Below, in pieces: positions 26,695 through 35,413 of a stretch of 64,000 nt of DNA; positions within the stretch are counted from its first letter, which is position 1; each line of letters starts with the position of its first letter. The stretch is from contig VSSA01000003.1 in assembly GCA_008123405.1 (NCBI GenBank), positions 186,001 through 250,000 of the forward strand. Reading direction: 5' to 3'. The stretch is from Nocardioides sp. BGMRC 2183 (lineage in GTDB: Bacteria; Actinomycetota; Actinomycetes; Propionibacteriales; Nocardioidaceae). The notes beneath the pieces were generated by a model. That model was not told where the DNA came from. It searched no databases and saw only the letters and a list, made by a program, of their open reading frames with translations. The position numbers and the translations under genes were made by a program.

Positions 26695-26724
26695 ATCATC
26701 AACCAACCGTTTGGTGGTCGTCAA
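26695..26724 (-). promoter_or_regulatory. Promoter of ligase-TRAP operon with operator A
   Basis: Minus-strand -35 TTGACG (26724-26719), 18-bp spacer, -10 GATGAT (26700-26695). The spacer holds operator A, ACCAACCGTTTGGT on the plus strand (26702-26715), i.e. ACCAAACGGTTGGT as transcribed. It is the same sequence as operator C at 36291-36304. Confidence 0.62.
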
Positions 26725-26761
26725 GGAGGTCCCAGGTGGATTCCAGAAGCAAGCGCTGGCG

Positions 26762-26790
26762 TTGAAGTTCTACCAAGCGGTTGGTAGGTT
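26762..26790 (+). promoter_or_regulatory. Promoter of F420-type oxidoreductase 1 with operator B
   Basis: -35 TTGAAG (26762-26767), 17-bp spacer, -10 TAGGTT (26785-26790). Operator B, ACCAAGCGGTTGGT (26772-26785), lies in the spacer and is flanked by T and A so that TACCAA/TTGGTA is a perfect 6-bp inverted repeat. Divergent from operator A, 70 bp away. Confidence 0.62.
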
Positions 26791-26822
26791 CACTCTCCCG
26801 TCGCACCAGAAGGAACCCTTGA

Positions 26823-27854
26823 ATGCACCTCTCCACGCCACTCGACTACGCAGGTGATCCCCGCTCGGCCGCGGACGCGGTCCGCGCCCTCGAGGAGGCT
26901 GGGCTGGACACCGTCTGGGTCGCCGAGGCCTACGGGTTCGATGCTCCGAGCCTGATGGGATACCTGGCAGCCCGCACCGAACGCATCGCGATCGGTTCGG
27001 CGATCATGAACATCTACTCGCGCACACCGACCGCGATCGGCCAGACGGCAGCCGGCTTGGACAGCCTGAGTGGAGGTCGGACCATCCTGGGCCTCGGTGC
27101 CTCCGGTCCGCAGGTGATCGAGGGCTGGCACGGGATGCCCTACGAGCAACCGGTCGCCCGCATGCGCGAGGTGGTCGACATCGTGCGTCGGGTCCTTCGC
27201 CGTGAGGTGATCGAGCACCACGGCCTCATCGATCTGCCCTTGCCCGAGGGCGTGGGCACCGGTCTCGGCAAGCCATTGAAGCTTCTCAATCACCCGCATC
27301 GAGCGGCAGTGCCCATCTACATCGCCTCGCTCGGTCGCAAGAGTGTGGCCGCCACCGCCGAGTACGCGGACGGGTGGATCCCGACCATGTTCGTGCCCGA
27401 ACGGATGCACAGGATCTGGGGAGATTCGCTCGCCGCCGGCAACGCCAAGCGTTCGTCCGACCTGGCTCCCCTGCAGATCGTCGCCGGTGGACTCGTGGCC
27501 ATCGGCGAGGACGTCAAGGACCGGCTGGACCTGGCGCGCCCGATGTTCGCGCTCTACATCGGTGGCATGGGCGCCCGTGAGAAGAACTTCTACAACGACC
27601 TGGTCAGCGAGCTCGGCTGGGAGAAGGAGGCCAGGGAGATCCAGGATCTCTACCTGTCCGGAAAGAAGAAGGAGGCTGAGGCAGCGGTCCCTCGCTCGCT
27701 GCTCGAGGCCACCAATCTCGTCGGGCCGGAGTCCTACGTGCAGGAGCGCATCGCAGCCTACGCCGAAGCCGGCGTCACGAACCTCCAGATCACGGACGCC
27801 ACCGGCGATCCCGTCGGCACGGTGCGCAAGCTGCGGGAGATGGTCGACCAGTGA
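26823..27854 (+). CDS. Luciferase-like (LLM) F420-dependent oxidoreductase 1
   Basis: 343 residues, TIM-barrel of the bacterial-luciferase-like superfamily, in the pattern of F420-dependent oxidoreductases: ALEEAGLDTVWVAEAYGFD at the first beta-alpha units, RIAIGSAIMNIYSRTP with the non-prolyl-cis-peptide region, SGGRTILGLGASGPQVIEGWHG, and KLLNHPHRAAVPIYIASLG. ATG at 26823 has AAGGAA upstream. Specificity is not evident; F420 rather than FMN is inferred from subfamily pattern. A paralogue (345 residues) is encoded at 41471-42508 next to another ligase, so both probably act on related intermediates of one pathway. Confidence 0.84.
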   Translation: MHLSTPLDYAGDPRSAADAVRALEEAGLDTVWVAEAYGFDAPSLMGYLAARTERIAIGSAIMNIYSRTPTAIGQTAAGLDSLSGGRTILGLGASGPQVIEGWHGMPYEQPVARMREVVDIVRRVLRREVIEHHGLIDLPLPEGVGTGLGKPLKLLNHPHRAAVPIYIASLGRKSVAATAEYADGWIPTMFVPERMHRIWGDSLAAGNAKRSSDLAPLQIVAGGLVAIGEDVKDRLDLARPMFALYIGGMGAREKNFYNDLVSELGWEKEAREIQDLYLSGKKKEAEAAVPRSLLEATNLVGPESYVQERIAAYAEAGVTNLQITDATGDPVGTVRKLREMVDQ

Positions 27855-27928
27855 CGAGCGATCCGTTCGTACGGCTGGACGTCACGCGGAAGGTCGCACT
27901 GCTGGAGCGACTGCCCCGGGCACCCTGA
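27851..27928 (+). CDS. Very small open frame coupled to the oxidoreductase stop
   Basis: A 25-codon frame begins at GTG 27851, overlapping the upstream stop as GTGA, and reads DPFVRLDVTRKVALLERLP. The N-terminal pattern resembles the start of a short-chain dehydrogenase cut short, so it may be a gene remnant rather than a functional peptide. No other support. Confidence 0.25.
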   Translation: MTSDPFVRLDVTRKVALLERLPRAP

Positions 27929-27962
27929 CTCCGCCCCATCGGCGCCGAGCCGGGTGCTCGGG
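27915..27962. terminator. Hairpin between convergent genes
   Basis: CCCGGGCACCC (27915-27925) pairs with GGGTGCTCGGG (27952-27962) over 11 bp with one G-U type pair and a 26-nt loop, between the plus-strand oxidoreductase gene and the minus-strand thiolase stop at 27983. No T-run. Confidence 0.42.
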
Positions 27963-27982
27963 CGTCCTCCAACCACCGCCCG

Positions 27983-29155
27983 TCAGATCCGCTGGATCAA
28001 CGTCGCAGTACCGAACCCGCCACCGCAGCACATGGTGACCAGTCCGATCTCCTTGTCAGAGCGCTCCAGCTCGTGCAGCAGGGTGGCGATCAGCCGGGCG
28101 CCGCTGGCGCCTATCGGATGACCCAGGGCGATCGCGCCACCGTTGACATTGATGCGGTCGCGATCCGCCTTCACCTCCCGCTCCCAGGCGAGAACGATCG
28201 GGGCGAAAGCCTCGTTGACCTCGAAGAGGTCGATGTCGTCGATCACCATGCCGTTGCGCTCCAAGATCCGGCGGGTGGCCGGAATCGGCCCCTCCAGCAT
28301 CAGCACGGGGTCGCAGCCGACGGTGATCGCATCCACGATCCTGGCTCGTGGTCGCAACCCGAGCGCCGTGACGCGCTCGCGCTCCCCCACCAGAACCGCC
28401 GCGGCACCGTCCGAGATCTGGGAGGAGCTGCCCGCCGTGATCCGTCCGTCGGGCCGGAAGACCGGCCGCAGGTCGGAGAGTCCACCGACGGTGGTCTCCG
28501 GGCGAATGCCTTGATCCGCCGTCACCGGACCGTGGACTGTCTGCACCGCGGCGATCTCAGCGTCGAACCGGCCCTCGGCCACGGCCCGTGCGGCCAGTGC
28601 GTGCGAGCGCGCGGCGAGCTCGTCCATCTCCTCACGCGCGATCCCGTACTTGTCGGCGACCCGCTCTGCGGCCTCCCCCTGGCCGACCAGCGCGTGGTTG
28701 CCGAGGAGTTGTTGGGTGTACGGCGTTCCCCAGCGCTCCTGGATCGCTGGCCCGGCCGCGAACGGAATCCGGCCCATGTGCTCGACACCTGCGCCGATCA
28801 CGACGTCCGCGCTCCCGGAAGCGACCGCGGCCGCAGCCGCGTTGACGGCCTGCTGGGACGAGCCGCAAGCCCGGTCCACCGACGTCGCTGGAGTCTCGAC
28901 AGGCAGATTCTCGTGGAGCCAGGCAGTGCGAGCGATATTCGCTGACTGCAGACCGAACGGCTGGCCGCATCCGGCAACCACGTCGTCCACCTCGGTCGGA
29001 TCGATCCCAGCCCTCTGCAGCACCGCCGCGTAGGCACCCGCGAGCAGCGCAACGGGATGTTCGTCGCGATAGATCCCCTTGTCCAGGTTTCCTTTGCCGA
29101 TCGGGGTCCGGGCAGCGGAGACGATGACGGCGTCGCGTCCGGTCAATCCGGTCAT
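27983..29155 (-). CDS. Thiolase (acetyl-CoA C-acyltransferase) 1
   Basis: Cleaves a 3-ketoacyl-CoA with CoA, or the reverse. 390 residues with the nucleophile in DRACGSSQQ (Cys97), GGAIALGHPIGASGAR (His about 346) and the second active Cys in CCGGGFG (about 377), so all catalytic residues are present. Start ATG 29155 overlaps the hydratase stop by ATGA. It is the last gene of the seven-gene operon running from 36201 leftwards. Degradative direction is inferred from neighbours. Confidence 0.92.
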   Translation of the reverse strand: MTGLTGRDAVIVSAARTPIGKGNLDKGIYRDEHPVALLAGAYAAVLQRAGIDPTEVDDVVAGCGQPFGLQSANIARTAWLHENLPVETPATSVDRACGSSQQAVNAAAAAVASGSADVVIGAGVEHMGRIPFAAGPAIQERWGTPYTQQLLGNHALVGQGEAAERVADKYGIAREEMDELAARSHALAARAVAEGRFDAEIAAVQTVHGPVTADQGIRPETTVGGLSDLRPVFRPDGRITAGSSSQISDGAAAVLVGERERVTALGLRPRARIVDAITVGCDPVLMLEGPIPATRRILERNGMVIDDIDLFEVNEAFAPIVLAWEREVKADRDRINVNGGAIALGHPIGASGARLIATLLHELERSDKEIGLVTMCCGGGFGTATLIQRI

Positions 29156-30027
29156 GATGGGCTCCGAGCGGTCGAGGATGTGGGTGGAATCAAGTGGAGC
29201 GGAGGCTCGTCCCCCAACCGGCCGGGTGGGATCGGCGGATACGTCGGCGTCGCCTCGCGAGTCAGAGTGGAGCCGATCTCGACGAAATCGCGTCCGGCGA
29301 GTGAGCGCTTCGTGATCTCGTCGGCGTCATCGAGTGCCTGCCACAACGTGGTCTCCTGGGCCTTCTGCAGCTGCCACTTGATCACTCCCATCGAGACGGC
29401 CGAGCTTCCGGCAGCGAGGGTCCGCGCATAGTCCAGCGCGGCGGGGAGCAGAGCAGACTCGGAGTGCAGCTGGTCGACCATGCCGAGGCCGTGTGCCTCC
29501 GAGCCGTCGATCACCCGCGAGGTGAGCAGCAGGTCCATCGCGGCGCCGGCACCGACCAGCTTCGACAGCAGCCAGGCCAGTCCCTGCTCGGCGACCAGGC
29601 CACGGCGGGCGAAGCCCGTGCCGAACTTCGCCTCCGGAGTCGAGAAACGCAGGTCGCAGGCGAGTGCGAAGACCATACCGATCCCGGCACACGGGCCGTT
29701 CACCGCCGCGATCACCGGCTTCGCGATGGTCCGGGCGATCAGGAAGTCCCGACCTGGCATCACCACCTCGTCGCCCTCGCCGAGTCCGGTGAGCACCCCC
29801 AGGTCCGCGCCGGCGCAGAACCCGCGGCCGGCGCCGGTGAGCACGATGACGCGCACGTCCTCGCGGTCCGCGGCCTCCGCCAGCCGGGCCGGAAGCGCAT
29901 GTTGCATCGCGGTGTCCATCGCGTTGAGCCTGGCCGGACGGTTCAGGGTGACGACGCCGACGCCGTCCTCGACGGTGAGCAGCACCGATTCGTCGCTGGT
30001 GTCCGACGTAGCACCCGGAGGAGTCAT
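29152..30027 (-). CDS. Enoyl-CoA hydratase/isomerase family protein 1
   Basis: 291 residues with the crotonase fold: VVTLNRPARLNAMDTAM, VIVLTGAGRGFCAGADLGVL (first oxyanion loop), AVNGPCAGIGMVFALACDLRF (second oxyanion loop), and FARRGLVAEQGLAWLLSKLVG. The usual Glu in the hydratase 'E' positions is partly replaced here (GLVAEQG keeps one Glu), so hydratase, isomerase or hydrolase activity are all possible. Start ATG 30027 overlaps the upstream ligase stop by ATGA. Confidence 0.86.
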   Translation of the reverse strand: MTPPGATSDTSDESVLLTVEDGVGVVTLNRPARLNAMDTAMQHALPARLAEAADREDVRVIVLTGAGRGFCAGADLGVLTGLGEGDEVVMPGRDFLIARTIAKPVIAAVNGPCAGIGMVFALACDLRFSTPEAKFGTGFARRGLVAEQGLAWLLSKLVGAGAAMDLLLTSRVIDGSEAHGLGMVDQLHSESALLPAALDYARTLAAGSSAVSMGVIKWQLQKAQETTLWQALDDADEITKRSLAGRDFVEIGSTLTREATPTYPPIPPGRLGDEPPLHLIPPTSSTARSPS

Positions 30028-31808
30028 GAGTACAGCTCCTCGATCTCATCGTGGTACCGCTCGATGATCGCGCGACGCCGCATCTTCGACGTCGGCGTGA
30101 GCTCACGACCGGGCAGCCACTCGCCCGGGACGATGTAGAACCGCTTGACCTGCTCGGGACGATTCAGGCGCGCGTTCCCTGCCTCGACACCGGCCGCAAC
30201 CGCGGCCCGCACCTCGCTGTGTTCGGCCAGCTCGCTCAGCGAGGCCCCTGCCAGGCCGTGCTGCCGTCCCCACTCGGCGGCGTACTCCGCGTCGAGGACG
30301 ATCAGCGCGACCACGTAGGGGCGAGCGTCCCCCACGCAGCAGACCTGCCCGATGAAGGGGCTGGCCGAGATGATCGCGGACTCCACCGTGACCGGGGCGA
30401 TGTTCTTGCCCGAGGAACTGATGATGATCTCCTTCTTGCGCCCGATCACCTGGAGATAGCCGTCCTCGTCGAGACTCCCCAGGTCGCCGGTGTGCAGCCA
30501 GCCGTCGGGATCCAGAACCTGCGCGGTGGCCTCGGGCAGGTTCAGATAGCCGACCATCACGGCCGGACCGCGCAGCAGGATCTCGCCGTCCTCGGCGATT
30601 CGGAGCTCCATGTTCCGACTCACTTGACCGACTGTGCCGATTCGGATGCTGCCGCGTGAAGACGCGGTGCCTGACGCGCCGCTCTCGCTGAGACCGTAGG
30701 CCTCGCCCATCGGGATGCCGATCGCGTGGAAGAAGCGCATCAGTGGACCAGGGTTGGGCGCCGTTGCGACCACGGCGACGATCAGCTGGTCGAGCCCGAC
30801 CATTTGCTTCCATGGCAGCAGGAGCTCGTGAGCCCGCTTCGACGCCTCCGCCAACCCATCAGGCACGGGTTGTCGCGACTGCTCCAGGTCGACCAGCGCT
30901 TCGCTGTCGGCAAGTACCTGCTCCAGCTCGGCCCGATCCGCGTCAGGTTTGGCCAGCACCCAGGTCTCGAACGACGCGCGCAGCTTCTCGAAGATCCGGG
31001 GTGGCGCAAAGAAGTAGTGCGGATGGATGTCCGGCAGTGCCGCGATCACCTGTCGCGGATCATCGACAGTCACTACCTCCCACCCTTGAACAATGGCGAT
31101 CACGTAGCCGCCCAGCCGTTCGCCGACGTGGGCGGACGGCAACCACGAGACCACCGTGCTTCCCTCGGGGATGCGCTGCGCGTCCAAGGTGGCCTCGGCG
31201 GTCGCGAGGAAGTTTCGATGGCTGATCATGACGCCCTTGGGCGGGCCGGTGGTGCCGCTGGTGTAGATCAGCGTCAGAAGGTCGTCCGCCTTGGGCGGCG
31301 CGACGTCCGAGAGGTCGATTTCCCGCTCACGCTCGGTCAGGTCGGCAAGCGCGGTCCATCCCTCAGCCACCTCGCCCTCGAGCTGGATGCGGTGCCGGGG
31401 CAGCGATACCGCGCCCAGCGTCGCCATCAACGCAGGCTCGGCCACGATCATCGTGGCTCCGGAGTCGGTCAGTGCATGTGCCTGCTGCTCGGGCGAGGAG
31501 GTCGCATACAGGGAGTACGGCACCACACCGAGGCGCACCAAAGCCAGGTCAATGGAGTAGAACTCCGGCCGGTTGCGCAGCAGGAGCGCGGCGGTGTCAC
31601 CGCGGCGCAGGCCGAGCGCATGGAAGGCAGCAGCAAGGTCGTCGACGCGTTGAGCCAGTTCGCGCCACGTCCAGCTGATCCGCCCGTCGTGGCTGCGCAC
31701 CGCGGTGCGATCGCCGCGTCGAGCGACCATCCGGTCGAAGGCCTCGGTCAGCGTGTCGGGCAATTCCAGCAGTTCGAACTCAGGCAGATCAGTCATCAGT
31801 TCAGTCAT
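30024..31808 (-). CDS. Long-chain-type acyl-CoA synthetase (AMP-forming) 2
   Basis: 594 residues, paralogue of the synthetase at 24856-26640 with the same length and end (SKMRRRAIIERYHDEIEELY versus a matching tail). Motifs: YTSGTTGPPKGVM, GEAYGLSESGASG, WLHTGDLGSLDEDGY and GRKKEIIISSSGKNIAP. The frame runs on to 32156, but ATG at 31808 has AAGGAG 5 bp upstream and aligns with the paralogue. Fifth gene of the seven-gene operon. Having one paralogue with the transporter and one with the beta-oxidation genes suggests activation at two steps, for example the entering acid and a shortened acid released later. Confidence 0.9.
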   Translation of the reverse strand: MTELMTDLPEFELLELPDTLTEAFDRMVARRGDRTAVRSHDGRISWTWRELAQRVDDLAAAFHALGLRRGDTAALLLRNRPEFYSIDLALVRLGVVPYSLYATSSPEQQAHALTDSGATMIVAEPALMATLGAVSLPRHRIQLEGEVAEGWTALADLTEREREIDLSDVAPPKADDLLTLIYTSGTTGPPKGVMISHRNFLATAEATLDAQRIPEGSTVVSWLPSAHVGERLGGYVIAIVQGWEVVTVDDPRQVIAALPDIHPHYFFAPPRIFEKLRASFETWVLAKPDADRAELEQVLADSEALVDLEQSRQPVPDGLAEASKRAHELLLPWKQMVGLDQLIVAVVATAPNPGPLMRFFHAIGIPMGEAYGLSESGASGTASSRGSIRIGTVGQVSRNMELRIAEDGEILLRGPAVMVGYLNLPEATAQVLDPDGWLHTGDLGSLDEDGYLQVIGRKKEIIISSSGKNIAPVTVESAIISASPFIGQVCCVGDARPYVVALIVLDAEYAAEWGRQHGLAGASLSELAEHSEVRAAVAAGVEAGNARLNRPEQVKRFYIVPGEWLPGRELTPTSKMRRRAIIERYHDEIEELYS

Positions 31809-31885
31809 CACAGCTCCTTGTGCTGGTGATCGACGGCGACGGGGCCCACGAGCCTCCTCCTTGCTGCTGGTCAGATCCGCCGGAG

Positions 31886-33040
31886 TCAGTAGGAGCGAGG
31901 CAGATCGAGGCCAGAGACCGCGATGTGGTTGAGGGCCAGCTCCCTGGACACCGGTGTGCTCTTCAGTAGGCGCAGGTAGCCGAACCGGTCGTACATCAGG
32001 GTCTCGTCGGTGAAGCCACTGCCGCCGAAGGTCTGGAGGGCTGCGTCGGCGGCTTTCAGGCCCGCATCGCAGGCCTTGACCTTGGCCATGTTGCACGCCA
32101 GGCCGGCGCTCCCCCCTGACTCGTAGACCGCCGCGCCGCGCTCGATCAGGGCCCACGCCGCCTCGAGCTCGATCAGAGCCTCAGCAAGTGGATGCTGGAC
32201 CGCCTGGTGCTCCCCGATCGGGACGTCGAAGACGACTCGTTGGCGGGCGTACTCGGTCGCCTTGGCCAGGCACCATCGGCCGATGCCGACGGCTTGTGCC
32301 GCGACGATGAGGCGCTCCGGATTGAGACCGTCGAAAAGAGCTCGTCCTCCCTGGCCGGGCTGGCCGATCAGAGCATCCTCCGGAACCTCGACACCGTCGA
32401 AGTAGACCGTCCACTGCTTCTCAGGTACCCCGACCATCACGCCGACCTGCTGCATCTGGAGCTGGTCGCAGGGCAGCGGCAACGTGAGAATGGAGAAGCC
32501 GCCACTCTCGGCGTCTCGCGCGACAACGAGCATCACGTCAGAGTCGTCCACCGCGGAGATGTAGGTCTTCTGGCCGTCGATCCGCCAGCCGTTCGCAGTA
32601 CGTGTCGCTTTGGTGCTCATCTTGGCCGCGTTTGACCCGGCGCCGGGCTCGGTGAGAGCGAAGCAGAAGCGCAGCGAACCGTCGCCGATCGCCGGCAGCC
32701 ACTCCTTCTTCTGCCGTTCGGTGCCGTGCCGCAGGATCACTGCTCCGCCGATCGCGGTGGAGATCGTGAGCTTTCCTGCGGGGTAGCCACCCGCCGCCAG
32801 ACGCTCGGCGACCAGCAGCAGGTCGGCCATCTCACCGGCGCCGCCGTACGTGGCTGGTAGTGAGATGGCCGGAAGACCGGCCTCGCACACCTCGCGCCAA
32901 TGCTGTCGCCCCGCATCGATGTCACCGAAGGCACGATTCTCGTATTTCGCCCCGAGGGAGAACGCCAGGTCAGCCAGCGCTGCCCTCTCGTCATCGCCGA
33001 TGGTTTCACGGGCCACGTCGCTCACCAGCTCACCCCACAC
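31886..33040 (-). CDS. Acyl-CoA dehydrogenase
   Basis: FAD-dependent alpha,beta-dehydrogenation of an acyl-CoA. 384 residues: FCFALTEPGAGSNAAKM and KTYISAVDDSDVMLVVAR are the FAD/substrate loops, and DAALQTFGGSGFTDETLMYDRF is the C-terminal family signature. The MCAD-type base in 'YEGT' is absent (LLKSTPVSRELALNHIA), while GLNPERL has Glu242 at the place used as base by isovaleryl- and long-chain enzymes. GTG at 33040 gives an 11-bp overlap with the upstream thiolase; a GTG at 33025 is an alternative start. Fourth gene of the seven-gene operon. Confidence 0.9.
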   Translation of the reverse strand: MWGELVSDVARETIGDDERAALADLAFSLGAKYENRAFGDIDAGRQHWREVCEAGLPAISLPATYGGAGEMADLLLVAERLAAGGYPAGKLTISTAIGGAVILRHGTERQKKEWLPAIGDGSLRFCFALTEPGAGSNAAKMSTKATRTANGWRIDGQKTYISAVDDSDVMLVVARDAESGGFSILTLPLPCDQLQMQQVGVMVGVPEKQWTVYFDGVEVPEDALIGQPGQGGRALFDGLNPERLIVAAQAVGIGRWCLAKATEYARQRVVFDVPIGEHQAVQHPLAEALIELEAAWALIERGAAVYESGGSAGLACNMAKVKACDAGLKAADAALQTFGGSGFTDETLMYDRFGYLRLLKSTPVSRELALNHIAVSGLDLPRSY

Positions 33041-34229
33041 TCAACGCAGCGGCGTCGGCCTGGCCGAGCCCGCCGCAGATCGACGCCACTCCCCGGCCGC
33101 CCCCGGTCTCCTTCAGCCCGCGCGCCAACGTCAGCAGGATGCGAGCACCAGAGGCTCCCGGCGGATGACCCAGAGCAACGGCGCCGCCGTTGAGGTTGAG
33201 CCGATCCAGCACTCGCTTCTCCATGGCTCCGTCGCCAGCAGCAAGGACCCGAGCGGAGGTGAGAGGCACCGCGGCGAAGGCCTCGTTGATCTCGAAGCGG
33301 TCAAGCTCGTCCAGTCCCCAGCCAGACTGCTTCAATGCTTTGTGGATCGCATCCGCCGGCGCGACCGGGATCTCCCTGGGGGCGCGGGCCGCACTACCCG
33401 TTCCTGTCAGGGTCGCGAGTGCCTCCAATCCGCGCGCCTCCGCCCAACTGCGGCGAGCCAACACCAGGTAGCACCCCCCGGCATCCTGTCCGGGGGCGTT
33501 GCCCGGAGTCACGATGGGCCCGCCGAAGATGGTCTTCAGACCGGCCAGTCGATCGAGGGTGGTGTCGGCGCGGGGTCCTTCGTCGTGGTCAAGGCTGCCC
33601 TTCTCACTCGCGTAGGGCACCAGCTCCCCGTCGAAGTACCCCCGGGTCTTGGCCTCGAAGTAGTTCTGGTGACTCCGGAGTGCGAACTCGTCGGACTCGG
33701 CCCGTGTGATGCCGTGCTCAGCCGCCACCTCACCGGCATCCACGGCAACCGGCTTGCCTCCGATGTCCGCTCCAGGCTCGGCCATCGGGTCCTTCAGCGA
33801 GGGCGCACCGCGCTTGACGCCCCAGCGAATGCTGGGATTCATCAGGAAGGCGGCGCGACCCATGTTGTCGGCGCCGCCGACCAGCACCACGTCGCTCTGG
33901 CCGCTCTGGATGGCGCGCGAGCCAAGGTGCACGGCGGTCATCGAGGAGCAGCATGCCCGGTCAATCGTGAGCGACAGGCGGTCCTCGGGAATTCCGGCTC
34001 GCAACATCGCCACACGCGCCGGGATCGACCCGTCGAGCGCCTCCTCGGCCGGGATCGTGACGCCGTTGTAGATCTCGTCGACATCCTCGGGAGCGATCCC
34101 GGCAGACTTCATCGCCTCTGTCATCGCGAAGGCGGCCAGATCGACGCTGGCCACCTCGCGGAGGGCGCCGCCGAATCGGCTGAACGGTGACCGGGCGCCG
34201 GCCACCAGCATCACATCGTTGTCGGTCAT
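33030..34229 (-). CDS. Thiolase (acetyl-CoA C-acyltransferase) 2
   Basis: 399 residues from ATG 34229, which overlaps the racemase stop by ATGA; a longer open frame upstream is rejected. Nucleophile in DRACCSSMT (Cys93), His in NGGAVALGHPPGASGAR, and a C-terminal SICGGLGQADAA with the second Cys. The PP in place of the usual PI/PL in GHPxG is unusual but conservative. Together with thiolase 1 it gives two cleavage enzymes in one operon, pointing to at least two chain-shortening rounds with different substrates. Confidence 0.9.
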   Translation of the reverse strand: MTDNDVMLVAGARSPFSRFGGALREVASVDLAAFAMTEAMKSAGIAPEDVDEIYNGVTIPAEEALDGSIPARVAMLRAGIPEDRLSLTIDRACCSSMTAVHLGSRAIQSGQSDVVLVGGADNMGRAAFLMNPSIRWGVKRGAPSLKDPMAEPGADIGGKPVAVDAGEVAAEHGITRAESDEFALRSHQNYFEAKTRGYFDGELVPYASEKGSLDHDEGPRADTTLDRLAGLKTIFGGPIVTPGNAPGQDAGGCYLVLARRSWAEARGLEALATLTGTGSAARAPREIPVAPADAIHKALKQSGWGLDELDRFEINEAFAAVPLTSARVLAAGDGAMEKRVLDRLNLNGGAVALGHPPGASGARILLTLARGLKETGGGRGVASICGGLGQADAAALSVG

Positions 34230-35413
34230 CTCGATTCGGCTCCTCGGTCGGTTGCTTCGGGGGTTGCCCACCCAAGTGCGGTGCGCACGATGTCGGGCGG
34301 CAGGTCGAGACCTGCCAGGATTTCCTGGGTGTCTCCGCCCACGGCGGCCGATGCCGGCGTGGGCGCTTCCAGGGGCGGTGTCAGCTTGATCGGGTTGCCG
34401 ACCTGCAGGACCTCGTCCTGACCGGGCACGGCAACGAACATCTCCCGGGCCGCGAACTGCTCGTCGGCGGCCACCTCGGCGAACTCCATGACCGGAGTCG
34501 CGCACGTCTCTCGTTCGTCGAGAACCTCGACCCAATGGGTCAGGTCGCAAGAGGCGATCAGATCTGCGACTTCGCCGATCGCCAGCGGGTCGTGCTGGCG
34601 ATCCTCCAGATCAGGACGGCCTACCGCCTGCACGAAGTTCACCCAGAATCTTCGCTCGACGGCGGCAATGCTGAGGTAGCGGCCGTCCGCGCACCGGTAG
34701 ATCCGATAGGACGGGCCTGCACCGGTGACCGCGGTCGATTCCGGGCCGGCTGCCGCACCGCCGGCCAACCACGAGGAGAGATGCAGACCCAGTCCCCAGA
34801 GGGCCGCGTCCGCAAGAGCCACCTCGACCTTCCTGCCGCGCCCGTCGGCGCGCGCCGCCACCAGCGCCGCCAGCAGGCCGATCCCACCGCTGAGGCCACC
34901 GAGCAGATCAGCAACCTGGATGCCTCCGAGCGACGGCCCGTGGGTCTTGGTCCCGCCGAACGACATTGCTCCGGCGTACGACAGATAGTTCAGGTCGTGA
35001 CCCGGCTCCTGGTCTCGCGGCCCCCCGATGCCGTAGCCATTCACGCTGCAATACACCAGTCGAGGGTTGAGTGCACTCAGTTCCTCGTAGCCCACACCTA
35101 GCCGCTCGGCGACGCCCGGGCGGAAGGACTCCAGGACAACATCGGCGTCGGCGACCAGGGCCTGGACCACGGCGATCCCCGCCGGGTCTTTGAGGTCGAT
35201 GGCCACCGACTTCTTCCCCCGATCGAGGAAGGCATGGGTCGCTGACGTGCCGGCAACCGGCGCACCGAACGCCCGGCTCTCCTCGCCCACACCTGGACGA
35301 TCGACCTTGATCACGGTGGCACCGAGGTCAGCCAGCAGTTGACTGAGAACGCCCACGGGGAGCATCCGGCTCAGGTCGAGGACGCGAACGCCGTGCAGCG
35401 GCGCCCGGCTCAC
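34226..35413 (-). CDS. Alpha-methylacyl-CoA racemase (CaiB/BaiF family)
   Basis: 395 residues of the family III CoA-transferase fold. The motif GHDLNYLSYAG gives His139 and Asp169 lies in GIQVADLLGGLSG, a spacing of 30 that matches the His126/Asp156 pair of mycobacterial alpha-methylacyl-CoA racemase; Glu253 in AVERRFW corresponds to the third catalytic residue. This favours epimerisation at an alpha-methyl carbon over CoA transfer. GTG at 35413 overlaps the hydratase stop (GTGA). In context it would convert the (2R)-methylacyl-CoA to the (2S) form needed by the acyl-CoA dehydrogenase two genes on, which suggests a branched substrate. Confidence 0.83.
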   Translation of the reverse strand: MSRAPLHGVRVLDLSRMLPVGVLSQLLADLGATVIKVDRPGVGEESRAFGAPVAGTSATHAFLDRGKKSVAIDLKDPAGIAVVQALVADADVVLESFRPGVAERLGVGYEELSALNPRLVYCSVNGYGIGGPRDQEPGHDLNYLSYAGAMSFGGTKTHGPSLGGIQVADLLGGLSGGIGLLAALVAARADGRGRKVEVALADAALWGLGLHLSSWLAGGAAAGPESTAVTGAGPSYRIYRCADGRYLSIAAVERRFWVNFVQAVGRPDLEDRQHDPLAIGEVADLIASCDLTHWVEVLDERETCATPVMEFAEVAADEQFAAREMFVAVPGQDEVLQVGNPIKLTPPLEAPTPASAAVGGDTQEILAGLDLPPDIVRTALGWATPEATDRGAESR

